From NCBI GenBank assembly GCA_029210175.1, contig JARGPL010000015.1, forward strand, positions 62,001-126,000: 64,000 bases of DNA. The letters are read 5' to 3'. Below, piece by piece: positions 17,545-27,965 of this stretch. The stretch's first letter is position 1. Each line of letters starts with the position of its first letter. A program made the position numbers and the translations under genes. The notes below the pieces were generated by a model that ran no database searches, was not told the DNA's origin, and saw only the letters and a program-made list of their open reading frames with translations. This DNA is from Minwuia sp. (GTDB lineage: Bacteria > Pseudomonadota > Alphaproteobacteria > Minwuiales > Minwuiaceae).

Positions 17545-19062
17545 ATGACCGTAACACCATCCGTCATCACGCCGCCCCGGACATCCATGGGTCAGGCGCT
17601 GCTCGTCGGGACATTGACCATGTCCACGATGCTGTATGCCATGACAGTCACCATCGCCAATGTTGCCTTGCCGAAAATGCAGGGGGAATTCGCTGCGACG
17701 CAGGACCAGATTGCCTGGGTGGTGACGTTCAACATCGTCGCCACGGCGGTCATGACGCCACTGACCGGCTGGCTGATTGCCCGGCTGGGACAGCGCAAGG
17801 TAATGGTGTTCTCCGTCGCCGGTTTCGCTGTCTCCACCCTGCTTTGCGGCATGGCAACGTCCCTGACAGAGATTGTGATCTATCGCATCTTTCAGGGGGT
17901 GTGCGGCGCGCCGATGGTCCCGACCAGCCAATCCATCGTCCTGCAGTCCTTCACGAAGGACAAGCAGGCCAGTGTGATGTCGATCTTTGGCATGGGCGTT
18001 GTCATGGGCCCGATCATCGCGCCGACACTGGGTGGTTACCTGTCGGAGGAATATGGTTGGCGCTGGGTGTTCTTCATGATCGTGCCTTGCGCGATGGTAG
18101 CCCTGACCGGTGTCCTGTTATTTGTCCGCGACCTGGCCACGCCGGGCAAGATCCGGCTGGACTGGACCGGCTTCATCAGCCTGTCGATCGCCGTTGCCGC
18201 AACCCAGCTCATGCTTGATCGGGGGGAGCGCCAGGACTGGTTTGAGTCCCTGGAGATCGCGCTGACGGCGGCACTGGCGGCATTGGCGTTCTATATCTTC
18301 ATTGCGCATAGCCTTACGTCGAAAAAGCCGTTCCTGAACTTCAGCCTGTTTCGTGACAGAAACTATGCGTTCGGCATGCTGTTCATCCTGATCTTCGGCA
18401 TGCTGAACTTCACGCCGATGGTCCTGTTCCCGCCGCTGCTGCAGCACCTGCGCGGGTTCCCCGATACCGATATCGGCTGGTTGCTGGCCACGCGTGGCGT
18501 CGGCACCTTGATCGCCTTCACCGCCATGGTCTGGTTGTCGAAGTACGATCCCCGCAGATGGATGACCATCGGTTTCGCAATTCAGGGTTTCGCAGGCCTC
18601 TACATCGCCGGTTTCAGCATCAATCTGACCGCGTTCGACGTTGCCTGGACCAGCGTGCTGCAAGGGTTCGGTGTCGGAATGACCTGGGTGCCGACAACGC
18701 AGATTGCCTTTGCGACCCTTGATCCGAAGGACGCGGGGGAGGGCAGTGCGGTGTTCCATCTGGTGCGAAACTTCGGCTCCAGCCTGTTCATTTCCATCAG
18801 CATTGCCGTGGTCATCCGTACCAGCAATGTGACCTATTCCGACCTGACCGCGCATGCGTCGCCGTTCAACGAAAACTTCCTGTACTCGTCATCGGCCGGG
18901 GCATGGAACCTCGACAGCCTGGCTGGGATTGCCGCCTTTGCCGGCGAAATCGGACGTCAGTCTTCCATGATCGGGTATCTGAATGCCTTCTGGCTGTTCG
19001 GAATTGTTTCTCTGGCCGTCATACCATTCCTCTGGATGGTTCGCTGGGAGGGCAACAAGTAG
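17545..19062 (+). CDS. DHA2-family (EmrB/QacA-type) MFS exporter
   Basis: 505 residues with about 14 hydrophobic helices. The N-terminus has the DHA2 pattern TIANVALPKMQGEFAATQDQ with WVVTFN, and motif A is present as GWLIARLGQRKVMV. Motif C in helix 5 appears as GVVMGPIIAPTLGGYL. These proteins export drugs or metabolites by proton antiport, often through an EmrA-type membrane fusion protein. No emrA is adjacent, so export to the periplasm alone or use of an unlinked partner is possible. It is divergent from the paraoxonase-like gene. Confidence 0.9.
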   Translation: MTVTPSVITPPRTSMGQALLVGTLTMSTMLYAMTVTIANVALPKMQGEFAATQDQIAWVVTFNIVATAVMTPLTGWLIARLGQRKVMVFSVAGFAVSTLLCGMATSLTEIVIYRIFQGVCGAPMVPTSQSIVLQSFTKDKQASVMSIFGMGVVMGPIIAPTLGGYLSEEYGWRWVFFMIVPCAMVALTGVLLFVRDLATPGKIRLDWTGFISLSIAVAATQLMLDRGERQDWFESLEIALTAALAALAFYIFIAHSLTSKKPFLNFSLFRDRNYAFGMLFILIFGMLNFTPMVLFPPLLQHLRGFPDTDIGWLLATRGVGTLIAFTAMVWLSKYDPRRWMTIGFAIQGFAGLYIAGFSINLTAFDVAWTSVLQGFGVGMTWVPTTQIAFATLDPKDAGEGSAVFHLVRNFGSSLFISISIAVVIRTSNVTYSDLTAHASPFNENFLYSSSAGAWNLDSLAGIAAFAGEIGRQSSMIGYLNAFWLFGIVSLAVIPFLWMVRWEGNK

Positions 19063-19098
19063 GCGTATGATGCACAGGTTACGGGTGCAGACCGACGG

Positions 19099-19127
19099 TT
19101 GACGGACAAGATCGTACGCATGATCAT
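19099..19127 (+). promoter_or_regulatory. Candidate promoter of the transglutaminase-like gene
   Basis: TTGACG (19099-19104), a 17-bp spacer and GATCAT (19122-19127) lie about 30 nt before the ATG at 19154. The -35 is good and the -10 weak. The -10 sits in the palindrome ATGATCAT. Confidence 0.3.
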
Positions 19128-19153
19128 CATTTTCCTATCCGGGGAGGGACGAC

Positions 19154-19840
19154 ATGACCGAGCAGAATGATGCATCTGTGGCCGATTGCCTGAAGTCAAC
19201 TGACATGATTGATTCAGATCATCCTGAGATCGTTGCATTTTCCAGGCGTGCTGTGGGCGATGAAAGCGATACAAAGGCCAAGGCGATCAAGCTCTACTAC
19301 GCCGTCCGGGATGCATTCTACTATGACCCCTATGGCGTGCGGATGACCCGCGACCACTTCCGTGCCAGCGCCTGCATCGACCGGCAAGCCGGGTTCTGCA
19401 TCACCAAGGCGGGGTTTCTGGCGGCAGCGGCGCGGGCGCAAGGCATTCCGGCGCGTCTCGGCTTTGCCGACGTGCGCAATCATGTCTCGACCAAGCGCAT
19501 GACGGAACAGATGGGTACTGACGTGTTCCACTATCACGGCTTCACCGAACTGCTGATCGACGGCAAATGGGTGAAGGCGACCCCGGCATTCAACATCGAA
19601 CTGTGTGACAAGTTCGGAATCCTGCCGCTGGAATTCGATGGCGAGAACGACTCGGTCTTTCACCCGTTCACGGCAGACGGGTCGCGTCACATGGAGTATG
19701 TGCTGGAGCGCGGGCACCGCGATGACATGCCATTTGACGAGATTCGCGACTGTTTCCGCGAGAAGTATCCCCACATGTTCGATGACGAGACCGCGATTGA
19801 CGGTGACTTCGCCCAGGAAGCTGCGGCGGAGAACGCCTGA
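19154..19840 (+). CDS. Transglutaminase-like cysteine peptidase family protein
   Basis: 228 residues, with no signal peptide. The papain-like core has Cys82 in [19 protein letters not shown] and His128 in [12 protein letters not shown]. The third catalytic position falls in KATPAFN, where many transglutaminases have Asp, so the triad may use another residue (Asn147 is a candidate). Bacterial members are proteases, amidases or cross-linking enzymes. The N-terminal region ([20 protein letters not shown]) matches the usual helix before the core. It stands alone, with a GGGGAGGGA ribosome binding site, followed by a 209-bp gap before guaB in which no gene is seen. Confidence 0.8.
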   Translation: MTEQNDASVADCLKSTDMIDSDHPEIVAFSRRAVGDESDTKAKAIKLYYAVRDAFYYDPYGVRMTRDHFRASACIDRQAGFCITKAGFLAAAARAQGIPARLGFADVRNHVSTKRMTEQMGTDVFHYHGFTELLIDGKWVKATPAFNIELCDKFGILPLEFDGENDSVFHPFTADGSRHMEYVLERGHRDDMPFDEIRDCFREKYPHMFDDETAIDGDFAQEAAAENA

Positions 19841-19929
19841 ATCGCAAGGGGTTGCGCCAATGGGGCGGGGCTGCGGCGCTTCGTCCGGGGCGCGGCGTCA
19901 TCGCGGAACTGGTTGCCTTGGCGCTCTGA

Positions 19930-21519
<1,590 letters not shown>

Positions 21520-21564
21520 CGCGGTCGCGCTGACGCGGCGCGCTTTTCCAGGGAATTTCGGCGC

Positions 21565-22863
21565 ATGACCCCGACTGCCCGACTGCAGGCTGCGATCGAC
21601 CTGCTGGACCGGATCGAGACCGAAGCACCGGCGGCCGACTGGATCATGCGCGATTATTTCCGTCGTCGTCGCTATGCCGGTTCGGGGGACCGTCGTGCCG
21701 TGGGGCAGGCGGTATTTTCCGTCCTCCGCCAGCGCGGCATTCTTGACTGGCGCCTGCAGCGCGCCGGTCTTCCAGCGGACAACCGCTTGCGGCTTTTCCT
21801 GTCGACGGTGATGGCGGCGGATGGCCATCCCCTGCCGCAGTCGGATGCACCCCACGGCCCCGTGCCTGTCACTGCACCTGAGGCCGAGGCGCTGTCCGTG
21901 GCGACAGCCTGTGATCCTGCGGATGCACCGCTGCCTTCACGCACCAGTTTTCCTGACCATATTCTGGATGATCTGACCGCAACGTTCGGTGATGATCTGG
22001 GACAGGCCATGCAGGCACAGATGCAGGATGTCGCCGCGGTGGACATCCGCGTCAATGCCCAGGTGACGGACCGCGAGACAGTTCTGGCCCGGCTGAAGGT
22101 GGACGGCATTGACGCTGAACCGTTCGGCTGGACCGACTGCAGCATTCGGCTGGCAGGCAGACCCAATCTCAACGATCACCCGCTGATGACGGAGGGAAAG
22201 ATCGAGATTCAGGATGCGGGCAGCCAGCTTGTTGCCGCACTGGTTTCCGTCGCGCCGGGTGAGCAGGTCGTGGACTTCTGTGCCGGGGCAGGGGGCAAGG
22301 CCCTCGCCATGGGTGCGCAGATGGCCAACAAGGGTGAGCTGCATGCGCTTGATGTCGATGTCAGGCGGCTGGAGCGGTTGCGGACCCGGGCCACACGCGC
22401 TGGCGTGCGCAATATCCAGACCCGCAGGATCGAGCCGTCAGGGGATCTGCCTGAGCAACTGGTGGGCCGCATGGACCGTGTGCTGGTGGATGCACCCTGT
22501 TCCGGCAGTGGCACCTGGCGGCGTCAGCCGGAACAGCGCTGGCGGCTGGATGAGGCCCGGCTGGCCCAGCACCAGGCGCGCCAGATAGAGATTGCGGAAC
22601 GTGCGGCGTCGCTGCTGCGCCCCGGTGGATTGCTGGTCTATGTCACCTGTTCCATCCTTCGGGTCGAGAATGAGATGGTGATCACAGAACTGCTGCGGCG
22701 GGTTCCCCATCTTGCGCGCGTCGATTGTCGTGACATCGCACAACAGTGCGGTCTGGACCTGCCGGAAGGGTCGGTCAACGCAGCGGGTGAGCTTCGCCTG
22801 TCACCACATTGTCACGAGGTTGACGGGTTTTTTGCGGCTGCCCTGCGCAGGGATATCAGTTAA
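21565..22863 (+). CDS. RsmB/NOP2-family RNA (cytosine-C5) methyltransferase
   Basis: 432 residues. An N-terminal NusB-like helical region (about 1-150) precedes the Rossmann methyltransferase. The SAM motif is DFCAGAGGKA (237-246), and the two cysteines typical of m5C enzymes are Cys312 in DAPCSGSGTWRR and Cys362 in VYVTCSIL. The catalytic base Cys362 and the release Cys312 are both present. RsmB modifies C967 of 16S rRNA. This protein belongs to that family, although the exact target is not proven. It follows guaB by 45 bp on the same strand. Confidence 0.88.
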   Translation: MTPTARLQAAIDLLDRIETEAPAADWIMRDYFRRRRYAGSGDRRAVGQAVFSVLRQRGILDWRLQRAGLPADNRLRLFLSTVMAADGHPLPQSDAPHGPVPVTAPEAEALSVATACDPADAPLPSRTSFPDHILDDLTATFGDDLGQAMQAQMQDVAAVDIRVNAQVTDRETVLARLKVDGIDAEPFGWTDCSIRLAGRPNLNDHPLMTEGKIEIQDAGSQLVAALVSVAPGEQVVDFCAGAGGKALAMGAQMANKGELHALDVDVRRLERLRTRATRAGVRNIQTRRIEPSGDLPEQLVGRMDRVLVDAPCSGSGTWRRQPEQRWRLDEARLAQHQARQIEIAERAASLLRPGGLLVYVTCSILRVENEMVITELLRRVPHLARVDCRDIAQQCGLDLPEGSVNAAGELRLSPHCHEVDGFFAAALRRDIS

Positions 22864-22909
22864 CCTCAGGCCAGCCCGGTCACGATCAAATCACGTGAAG
22901 GAGTACATG

Positions 22910-23404
22910 ATGTCGAAGTTCACGCGCGGCGTTGCAGTGGCGCTCACCATGGGTGCACTTGCCCTTACCCCCGTTGCCGTTTCAGCCATGGGGTCCAGCT
23001 CCAGCGACGACTCCTCGTCGTCCAGTGCTGCCAAGGCGAAGCCTTCCAACGCCGCCTATGATCGCGGTGTGGCCGCAGTCGAGGCGCAGAACTGGAAGAT
23101 CGCGATCACCAATCTGGAACTGGCCACGGCCAAGGATCCGGGAAATGCAGATGCCCACAACTACCTGGGCTATGCGTATCGCAAGAGCGGCAATCACCTG
23201 GACGCCCTGTCGTCCTATCGCACCGCGCTGGAGATCAATCCGGAGCACAAGGGTGCGCATGAGTACATTGGCCAGGCATATCTGGAGATCGGCAACCTGG
23301 GCGAAGCCGAGAAGCATCTGGCGCGCCTCGATTCGATCTGCACGTTTGGTTGCGCCGAATACACGTCCCTCAAGAAGGCAGTTGCCCGCGTAAAGGGCTC
23401 CTGA
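22910..23404 (+). CDS. Exported TPR-repeat protein
   Basis: Two adjacent ATGs occur at 22907 and 22910. The AAGGAG at 22898-22903 is better spaced for 22910. The 164-residue product has a signal peptide (MSKFTRGVAVALTMGALALT to about AVSA), a Ser-rich spacer (SSSSDDSSSSS), and TPR repeats at about residues 50-140 (YDRGVAAVEAQNWKIAITNL, AHNYLGYAYRKSGNHLDALS, AHEYIGQAYLEIGNLGEAEK). Two cysteines at the end (ICTFGC) may form a disulfide. It is probably a periplasmic protein-protein adaptor. The partner is unknown. Confidence 0.85.
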   Translation: MSKFTRGVAVALTMGALALTPVAVSAMGSSSSDDSSSSSAAKAKPSNAAYDRGVAAVEAQNWKIAITNLELATAKDPGNADAHNYLGYAYRKSGNHLDALSSYRTALEINPEHKGAHEYIGQAYLEIGNLGEAEKHLARLDSICTFGCAEYTSLKKAVARVKGS

Positions 23405-23505
23405 CCGCGCTCGTGACTGCCGATCAAGTCAGCATTCTGCGCGACCTTGCAGGATGACATTCAAGTCCGCTGGACAAGTCATGGCCATCCGCGTATCGGG
23501 TGACC

Positions 23506-25053
23506 ATGACTGACAGCGTTCTGATCGTCGATTTCGGCTCCCAGGTAACCCAGCTGATCGCACGGCGTGTGCGAGAGGCTGGCGTGTTCTGTGAAGTCGT
23601 GCCATTCGACAAGACCACCGAAGGGCTGGCGCGCTTGCAGCCCAAGGGGATCATCCTCTCTGGCGGCCCGGCCTCCGTTACCTTTGATGACACGCCCCGC
23701 GCACCTGATGCGGTGTTCGACGCGGGCCTGCCGATCCTGGGTATCTGCTATGGCCAGCAGACCCTTGCACAACAGCTCGGCGGCTCGGTTTCCTCAAGCG
23801 AGGAAAAGGAGTTCGGTCGTGCGGACATCGAGGTTGTCGATGGCTGTGCGCTGTTCGATGGCGTCTGGTCGGCTGGCGGCACCTATCGCGTGTGGATGAG
23901 CCACGGTGACCATGTCACCGGCCTGCCCCCCGGGTTCCGGGTTGTCGCAAGCTCAGCCAATGCCCCCATCGCGGCCATCGCCAACGAAGCCCGCCAGATT
24001 TTCGGGCTGCAATTCCACCCTGAAGTGGCGCACACGCCTGATGGTGCGCGCCTGCTGGCCAATTTCTGCCTTGGCGTCTGCAATTGCGCAGGCGACTGGA
24101 CGATGGCCGCATTCAAGGAAGATTCCATTGCCCGCATCCGCAAACAGGTCGGCGATGGCCGGGTGATCTGCGGCCTTTCCGGCGGCGTGGACTCGGCAGT
24201 GACCGCAGTCCTGATTCATGAGGCCATCGGCGAGCAGCTGACCTGCGTCTTCGTTGATACGGGTCTGATGCGGATGGGGGAGGCTGATGAGGTCGTCAAC
24301 CTGTTCCGCGACCATTACAACATCACGCTGGTGCATCGGAACGCCGAAAGCCTGTTCATGGGCGCGCTGGAAGGGGTCACGGACCCGGAGACCAAGCGCA
24401 AGGTGATTGGCAAGCTGTTCATCGACGTGTTCGAGGAAGAGGCGAAGCGGGTTGGCGGCGCTGACTTCCTGGCGCAGGGCACGCTTTACCCGGATGTGAT
24501 CGAGTCGGTGTCCTTTGCCGGCGGGCCCAGCGTCACGATAAAGTCCCACCACAATGTCGGTGGTCTGCCAGAGCGGATGAACATGCAGCTGGTGGAGCCG
24601 CTGCGCGAACTGTTCAAGGATGAGGTCCGTGCCCTTGGGCGCGAACTTGGTCTGCCCGAGGTCTTCGTCGGGCGTCACCCGTTCCCCGGCCCCGGCCTGG
24701 CGATCCGCATTCCCGGTGAGATCACCAAGGAGAGGGCGGACACCCTGCGCAAGGCTGATGCGATCTATCTCGACGAGATCCGCAAGGCCGGGTTCTACGA
24801 CGACATCTGGCAGGCGTTTGCTGTGCTGCTGCCGGTGAAAACCGTTGGTGTGATGGGCGATGAGCGCACGTACGAGAGCGTGCTCGCCATACGCGCCGTG
24901 AATTCCACCGATGGCATGACGGCGGATTTCTATCCGTTCCCGCATGATTTCCTGGGGAAGGTCGCGACACGGATCATCAACGAAGTGCGCGGTGTCAATC
25001 GCGTGGTCTATGACGTGACATCGAAACCACCGGGCACCATTGAATGGGAATGA
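23506..25053 (+). CDS. guaA: GMP synthase (glutamine-hydrolysing)
   Basis: 515 residues from the ATG at 23506. A GTG two codons earlier is also possible. The class I glutaminase has Cys81 ([15 protein letters not shown]) and the His171/Glu173 pair (FHPEV). The ATP-pyrophosphatase P-loop is SGGVDS (225-230), and the C-terminal dimerisation domain ends PPGTIEWE. It aminates XMP to GMP, the step after guaB. The 3' end of guaA is a known integration site for genomic islands in many bacteria. Here the sequence just after the stop is decayed and of different composition, which fits a past insertion. Confidence 0.98.
   Translation: MTDSVLIVDFGSQVTQLIARRVREAGVFCEVVPFDKTTEGLARLQPKGIILSGGPASVTFDDTPRAPDAVFDAGLPILGICYGQQTLAQQLGGSVSSSEEKEFGRADIEVVDGCALFDGVWSAGGTYRVWMSHGDHVTGLPPGFRVVASSANAPIAAIANEARQIFGLQFHPEVAHTPDGARLLANFCLGVCNCAGDWTMAAFKEDSIARIRKQVGDGRVICGLSGGVDSAVTAVLIHEAIGEQLTCVFVDTGLMRMGEADEVVNLFRDHYNITLVHRNAESLFMGALEGVTDPETKRKVIGKLFIDVFEEEAKRVGGADFLAQGTLYPDVIESVSFAGGPSVTIKSHHNVGGLPERMNMQLVEPLRELFKDEVRALGRELGLPEVFVGRHPFPGPGLAIRIPGEITKERADTLRKADAIYLDEIRKAGFYDDIWQAFAVLLPVKTVGVMGDERTYESVLAIRAVNSTDGMTADFYPFPHDFLGKVATRIINEVRGVNRVVYDVTSKPPGTIEWE
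25040..25051 (+). repeat. Possible attachment-site core at the guaA 3' end (left copy)
   Basis: TTGAATGGGAAT spans the last guaA codons. A 10/12 match, TTGAATGAGCAT, occurs at 27533-27544, just beyond the acyltransferase gene. A second gapped lookalike, CATTGGATTGGAAAATGATC, lies at 25397-25416. Short imperfect matches like these can arise by chance, so the att interpretation is weak. Confidence 0.25.
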
Positions 25054-25390
25054 TCCTGTCCTCTTGAAGGCGTCACGGCTCCGGTTCAGATCGATGCGAA
25101 GCGTCAGGAATGGCTAGCTGACGGGTGGGGCGACATCGACGTCTCGTGAAACAGTCAAGAAGCGCGCTGAAAGAACATTTTCGGCACCGGGTTCGATTGG
25201 TGAACATTCAGACCCGATCCGCGTCAGACCCAGTGAAATCGTCGGCGATACGAAAGCTGAGGGCGGATGCCTTGCGCTTGTTGACTCCGTGCCTCTTTAT
25301 GTGGATGACGATCAACAATCGGAATCTGGTGTCCAATTCGTGATTGATGACATCATCAAAGAGCTCAGGGCTAGGGGTGATTGGCAGTGA
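25054..25390 (+). pseudogene. Decayed, frameshifted reading frame after guaA
   Basis: This is the only stretch of more than 300 bases in the window without an intact gene. Two coherent pieces of coding sequence lie in consecutive frames. The first, in the guaA frame after its stop, reads VQIDAKRQEWLADGWGDIDV and hits TGA at 25147-25149. The second is open from 25118 to TGA at 25388 and continues sensibly as RETVKKRAERTFSAPG, then CLALVDSVPLYVDDD and VIDDIIKELRARGDWQ. Joining them near 25145 with a small indel gives about 107 residues. No ATG, GTG or TTG start exists for either piece. Composition is less GC-rich than guaA. The parent family is not recognised. Confidence 0.4.
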
Positions 25391-25439
25391 TGTGTTCATT
25401 GGATTGGAAAATGATCATTTGTTGCCAGAGACCTGACGC

Positions 25440-27449
25440 ATGACCTTGTATTATCGCCCGGAAATTGACGGACTGCGTGCTGTTGCGGTTGTCGCCGTGA
25501 TCCTGTTTCACGCCGGTTTCGAGACCTTCAGTGGCGGGTATGTCGGGGTCGACGTCTTCTTCGTCATCAGTGGTTATCTGATCGCCGGAATCATCGTTGC
25601 AGACCTGAAGGCAGGCAGATTCAGCATCCTGCATTTCTACGAGCGCCGGGCGCGGCGGATACTGCCGGCACTGTTCCTCGTCATGCTGGCCTGTGTACCG
25701 TTCGCCTGGCTCTGGTTACTGCCCAATGACCTTCTCGATTTTTCACAGAGTCTGGCGGCAGTGTCGGTATTTGCATCCAACCTGCTGTTCTTCCAGGAAA
25801 GCGGATACTTCGGCACCACGAATGACGTGAAGCCATTGATCCACACCTGGAGCCTGGCGGTAGAAGAGCAATATTACGTATTCTTTCCAGTCCTGCTGGC
25901 GCTCTTCTGGCGCAGGACAAGGGTAATTGCAGCGCTCTTGATCGTGATTTTCGCAGGCAGCCTCGCGATCAGCATCTACGCATCCTACAAGTATCCGGAA
26001 TTCGGTTTCTACTTCATCATTACACGGGCTTGGGAACTGCTGGCTGGGTCTTTCCTGGCCATCTACAGCCAGCGGCTTGAAGGGATACGCAGCAATCGGG
26101 TTGCCTGCACGATCCTTGGCCCCCTCGGCGTCGCGTGCATCATTTTGGCGGTTCTGCTGTTTGATGATGAAACGCCGTTCCCCGGGTTCTACGCCGCGCT
26201 GCCTGTCGGTGGGACGATGCTGATCATCCTGTTCAGCAATCCTGGGACACTGGTTGGCAAGGTGCTGGGCAGCAGGGCTTTCGTCGGTATCGGTCTGATC
26301 AGCTACAGCCTTTATCTGTGGCACCAGCCCCTGTTCGCCTTTCTGCGGCAGAAGAGTGTTGACAGCCCGGACATGGTTGCGTTGTTCACTGCAGTCGCTG
26401 CGGCGTTTGCACTTGCCTGGGGGAGCTATCGGTTCGTCGAGCGGCCATTCCGCGACCGAAACCGCTTCTCCCGGTGGCAGATATTCGCGATGGCCGCCGT
26501 TGGCAGCGCCCTTTTTCTGGCGCTCGGCGTGATCGGTCATGTCAACCGCGGATTTCCTGACCGTGTTGACCCGCGTATCATGGTATTGTCCATGATGGGG
26601 AGCTATCAACTGGAGCAGCAGCAGACTGCATGCTGGGACCGAGTCAAGCAACGCAACATTGCTGAAGCCGGATGCCCCATCGGGGCGACGGATCAGAAGC
26701 CGTCGTTTGCCCTGATTGGCGACAGTCACGCGGCAGCAATGTCCGTCGCCATCGACCAGGTCGCGCGGGAGAATGGCCTGTCAGGTCGCGCCTATACCTT
26801 CGTCAGCTGCACCCCGTTGACGGGTGCGCGTATCCCTGACTCGCTGGAGTTTTCGAGTGATTGCAATTGGCTGCGCGGGCAGATTTTCGATACCCTGCTG
26901 CCAGGGGAAACCCTTCCCGACACGCTGATCGTTTCCGCGCGCTGGCCCTGGTACGTCCTCGGCTGGCCCAGCGATAATGGTGAAGGAGGGCGTGAGAAGG
27001 GGCCAGGCTGGAAGTGGTTGCCCGATGACACCGCATCCGATTACACGGCCGCCATGACGGCAGTCTATCAGAACTCCATCCGCGCCATGCTCGACAGTGG
27101 CCGCAAGGTGATACTTGTCTATCCCGTGCCGGAAATGAGCTGGCAGGTCCCCAAGCGGCTGGTAAAGGCCCATGTCGCAAATGGTGAACTCGCGCCAGAT
27201 GATGGGTCCATATCCCATGCTTCGTTCCTCGAACGCAGCACGCCTGCGATTGCGGCTCTGGATGGCATTGGTGAGCACGAGAACCTGGTTCGTATCCGGC
27301 CGGATCGGATGTTTTGTGATTCGCTGCTGCCGGGCCGCTGTGTTGCGCATATCGCGCGTGATCCGGTCTACCTTGATGATGATCACTTGTCAGACTTCGG
27401 CTCGGCGATTGTGGCGAAGGAAATTTTCAGCCACATCCGCAGCAAATAG
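25440..27449 (+). CDS. OafA/YrhL-type acyltransferase with C-terminal SGNH domain
   Basis: 669 residues. The N-terminal acyltransferase-3 domain (about 1-350) has some 10 membrane helices and the motifs YRPEIDGLRAVAVV, FHAG, GGYVGVDVFFVISGYL and HTWSLAVEEQYY. A periplasmic SGNH hydrolase-like domain follows, with Ser429 in LIGDSHAAAM and the Asp-His pair near the end in DDDHLSDFG. This fusion is known from O-antigen, peptidoglycan and exopolysaccharide O-acetylation: the membrane part takes acyl groups across and the SGNH part transfers them. Base composition is visibly less GC-rich than its neighbours, and it sits at the guaA 3' end, so acquisition by transfer is plausible. The acceptor glycan is unknown. 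Confidence 0.88.
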   Translation: MTLYYRPEIDGLRAVAVVAVILFHAGFETFSGGYVGVDVFFVISGYLIAGIIVADLKAGRFSILHFYERRARRILPALFLVMLACVPFAWLWLLPNDLLDFSQSLAAVSVFASNLLFFQESGYFGTTNDVKPLIHTWSLAVEEQYYVFFPVLLALFWRRTRVIAALLIVIFAGSLAISIYASYKYPEFGFYFIITRAWELLAGSFLAIYSQRLEGIRSNRVACTILGPLGVACIILAVLLFDDETPFPGFYAALPVGGTMLIILFSNPGTLVGKVLGSRAFVGIGLISYSLYLWHQPLFAFLRQKSVDSPDMVALFTAVAAAFALAWGSYRFVERPFRDRNRFSRWQIFAMAAVGSALFLALGVIGHVNRGFPDRVDPRIMVLSMMGSYQLEQQQTACWDRVKQRNIAEAGCPIGATDQKPSFALIGDSHAAAMSVAIDQVARENGLSGRAYTFVSCTPLTGARIPDSLEFSSDCNWLRGQIFDTLLPGETLPDTLIVSARWPWYVLGWPSDNGEGGREKGPGWKWLPDDTASDYTAAMTAVYQNSIRAMLDSGRKVILVYPVPEMSWQVPKRLVKAHVANGELAPDDGSISHASFLERSTPAIAALDGIGEHENLVRIRPDRMFCDSLLPGRCVAHIARDPVYLDDDHLSDFGSAIVAKEIFSHIRSK

Positions 27450-27493
27450 GCGGCAGCAGATAACGTGGCAAGCCTGCCGCCGAGGTGGATGTG

Positions 27494-27510
27494 TTTACCC
27501 AAGATTTACC
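27494..27510 (+). promoter_or_regulatory. CtrA-box-like direct repeat upstream of the 27562 gene
   Basis: TTTACC-N5-TTTACC gives TTTA-N7-TTTA, the spacing of the alphaproteobacterial CtrA site TTAA-N7-TTAA, with one mismatch in each half. It lies 52 nt before the start of the small unknown gene. A match of this quality needs genome-wide comparison before it can be trusted. Confidence 0.3.
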
Positions 27511-27532
27511 ATCGACGCGTAGCTTGGCCATG

Positions 27533-27544
27533 TTGAATGAGCAT
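27533..27544 (+). repeat. Possible attachment-site core (right copy)
   Basis: TTGAATGAGCAT matches the guaA-end sequence TTGAATGGGAAT at 10 of 12 positions, in the same orientation. Together the two copies would bound a segment of about 2.5 kb containing the decayed frame and the acyltransferase. Chance occurrence cannot be excluded. Confidence 0.22.
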
Positions 27545-27561
27545 TTTATCGGGGTACGCAG

Positions 27562-27930
27562 ATGGTGACGGTCATTCCAAGGACGGATCTGGACGAATTC
27601 ACGGATGCTGAGCGGTGGCAGGCTGATGATCTCGTCCGCCAGCATGGTGACGGCGCGGAAAACGTGACGACGGAGCGGATCATTGTCGCGCTTGAGGGTG
27701 GCAATATCGAACGGATCGTCTCCGCCGTTCGTGTGCGCCGTTGCGTGCGCACCGTGATGCAGAAAGACCCCTACATGCGTCGCCTGTCAGACAAGATCGC
27801 GGCAGCCGTGGAACAGGCCATGGAACAGGGGCGTGTTCAACTTGCCCAGCGCCTGCAACCGGCCTTCGCCGCGGCGCGTGAGGCTGAAAAGCAGTTCGTC
27901 AGCGATCGCCGCCAGAGGGTTTCGAACTGA
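27562..27930 (+). CDS. Small protein of unknown function
   Basis: 122 residues, not recognised. It is soluble, with no signal peptide or membrane segment. The N-terminal half reads TDLDEFTDAERWQADDLVRQ and then has a likely strand-helix stretch (ERIIVALEGGNIERIVSAVR). The C-terminal half is strongly helical and charged (SDKIAAAVEQAMEQGRVQLA, AFAAAREAEKQF). One or two cysteines (RRCVRTV) are present. Codon use matches the neighbours. The GGGG before the ATG is a plausible ribosome binding site, and a CtrA-like direct repeat lies upstream. It converges on the amidohydrolase gene 35 bp away. Confidence 0.65.
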   Translation: MVTVIPRTDLDEFTDAERWQADDLVRQHGDGAENVTTERIIVALEGGNIERIVSAVRVRRCVRTVMQKDPYMRRLSDKIAAAVEQAMEQGRVQLAQRLQPAFAAAREAEKQFVSDRRQRVSN

Positions 27931-27965
27931 CGCCATCGGCGACCGCTTCAGACTGAACCCGAAAT

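Noticed and set aside
23953-24945. 330-residue minus-strand frame opposite guaA
   Set aside because: Shadow of the guaA coding frame.
25125-25343. 72-residue plus-strand ORF after guaA
   Set aside because: Residue composition is unlike a protein. The relic in the adjacent frames reads far more coherently.
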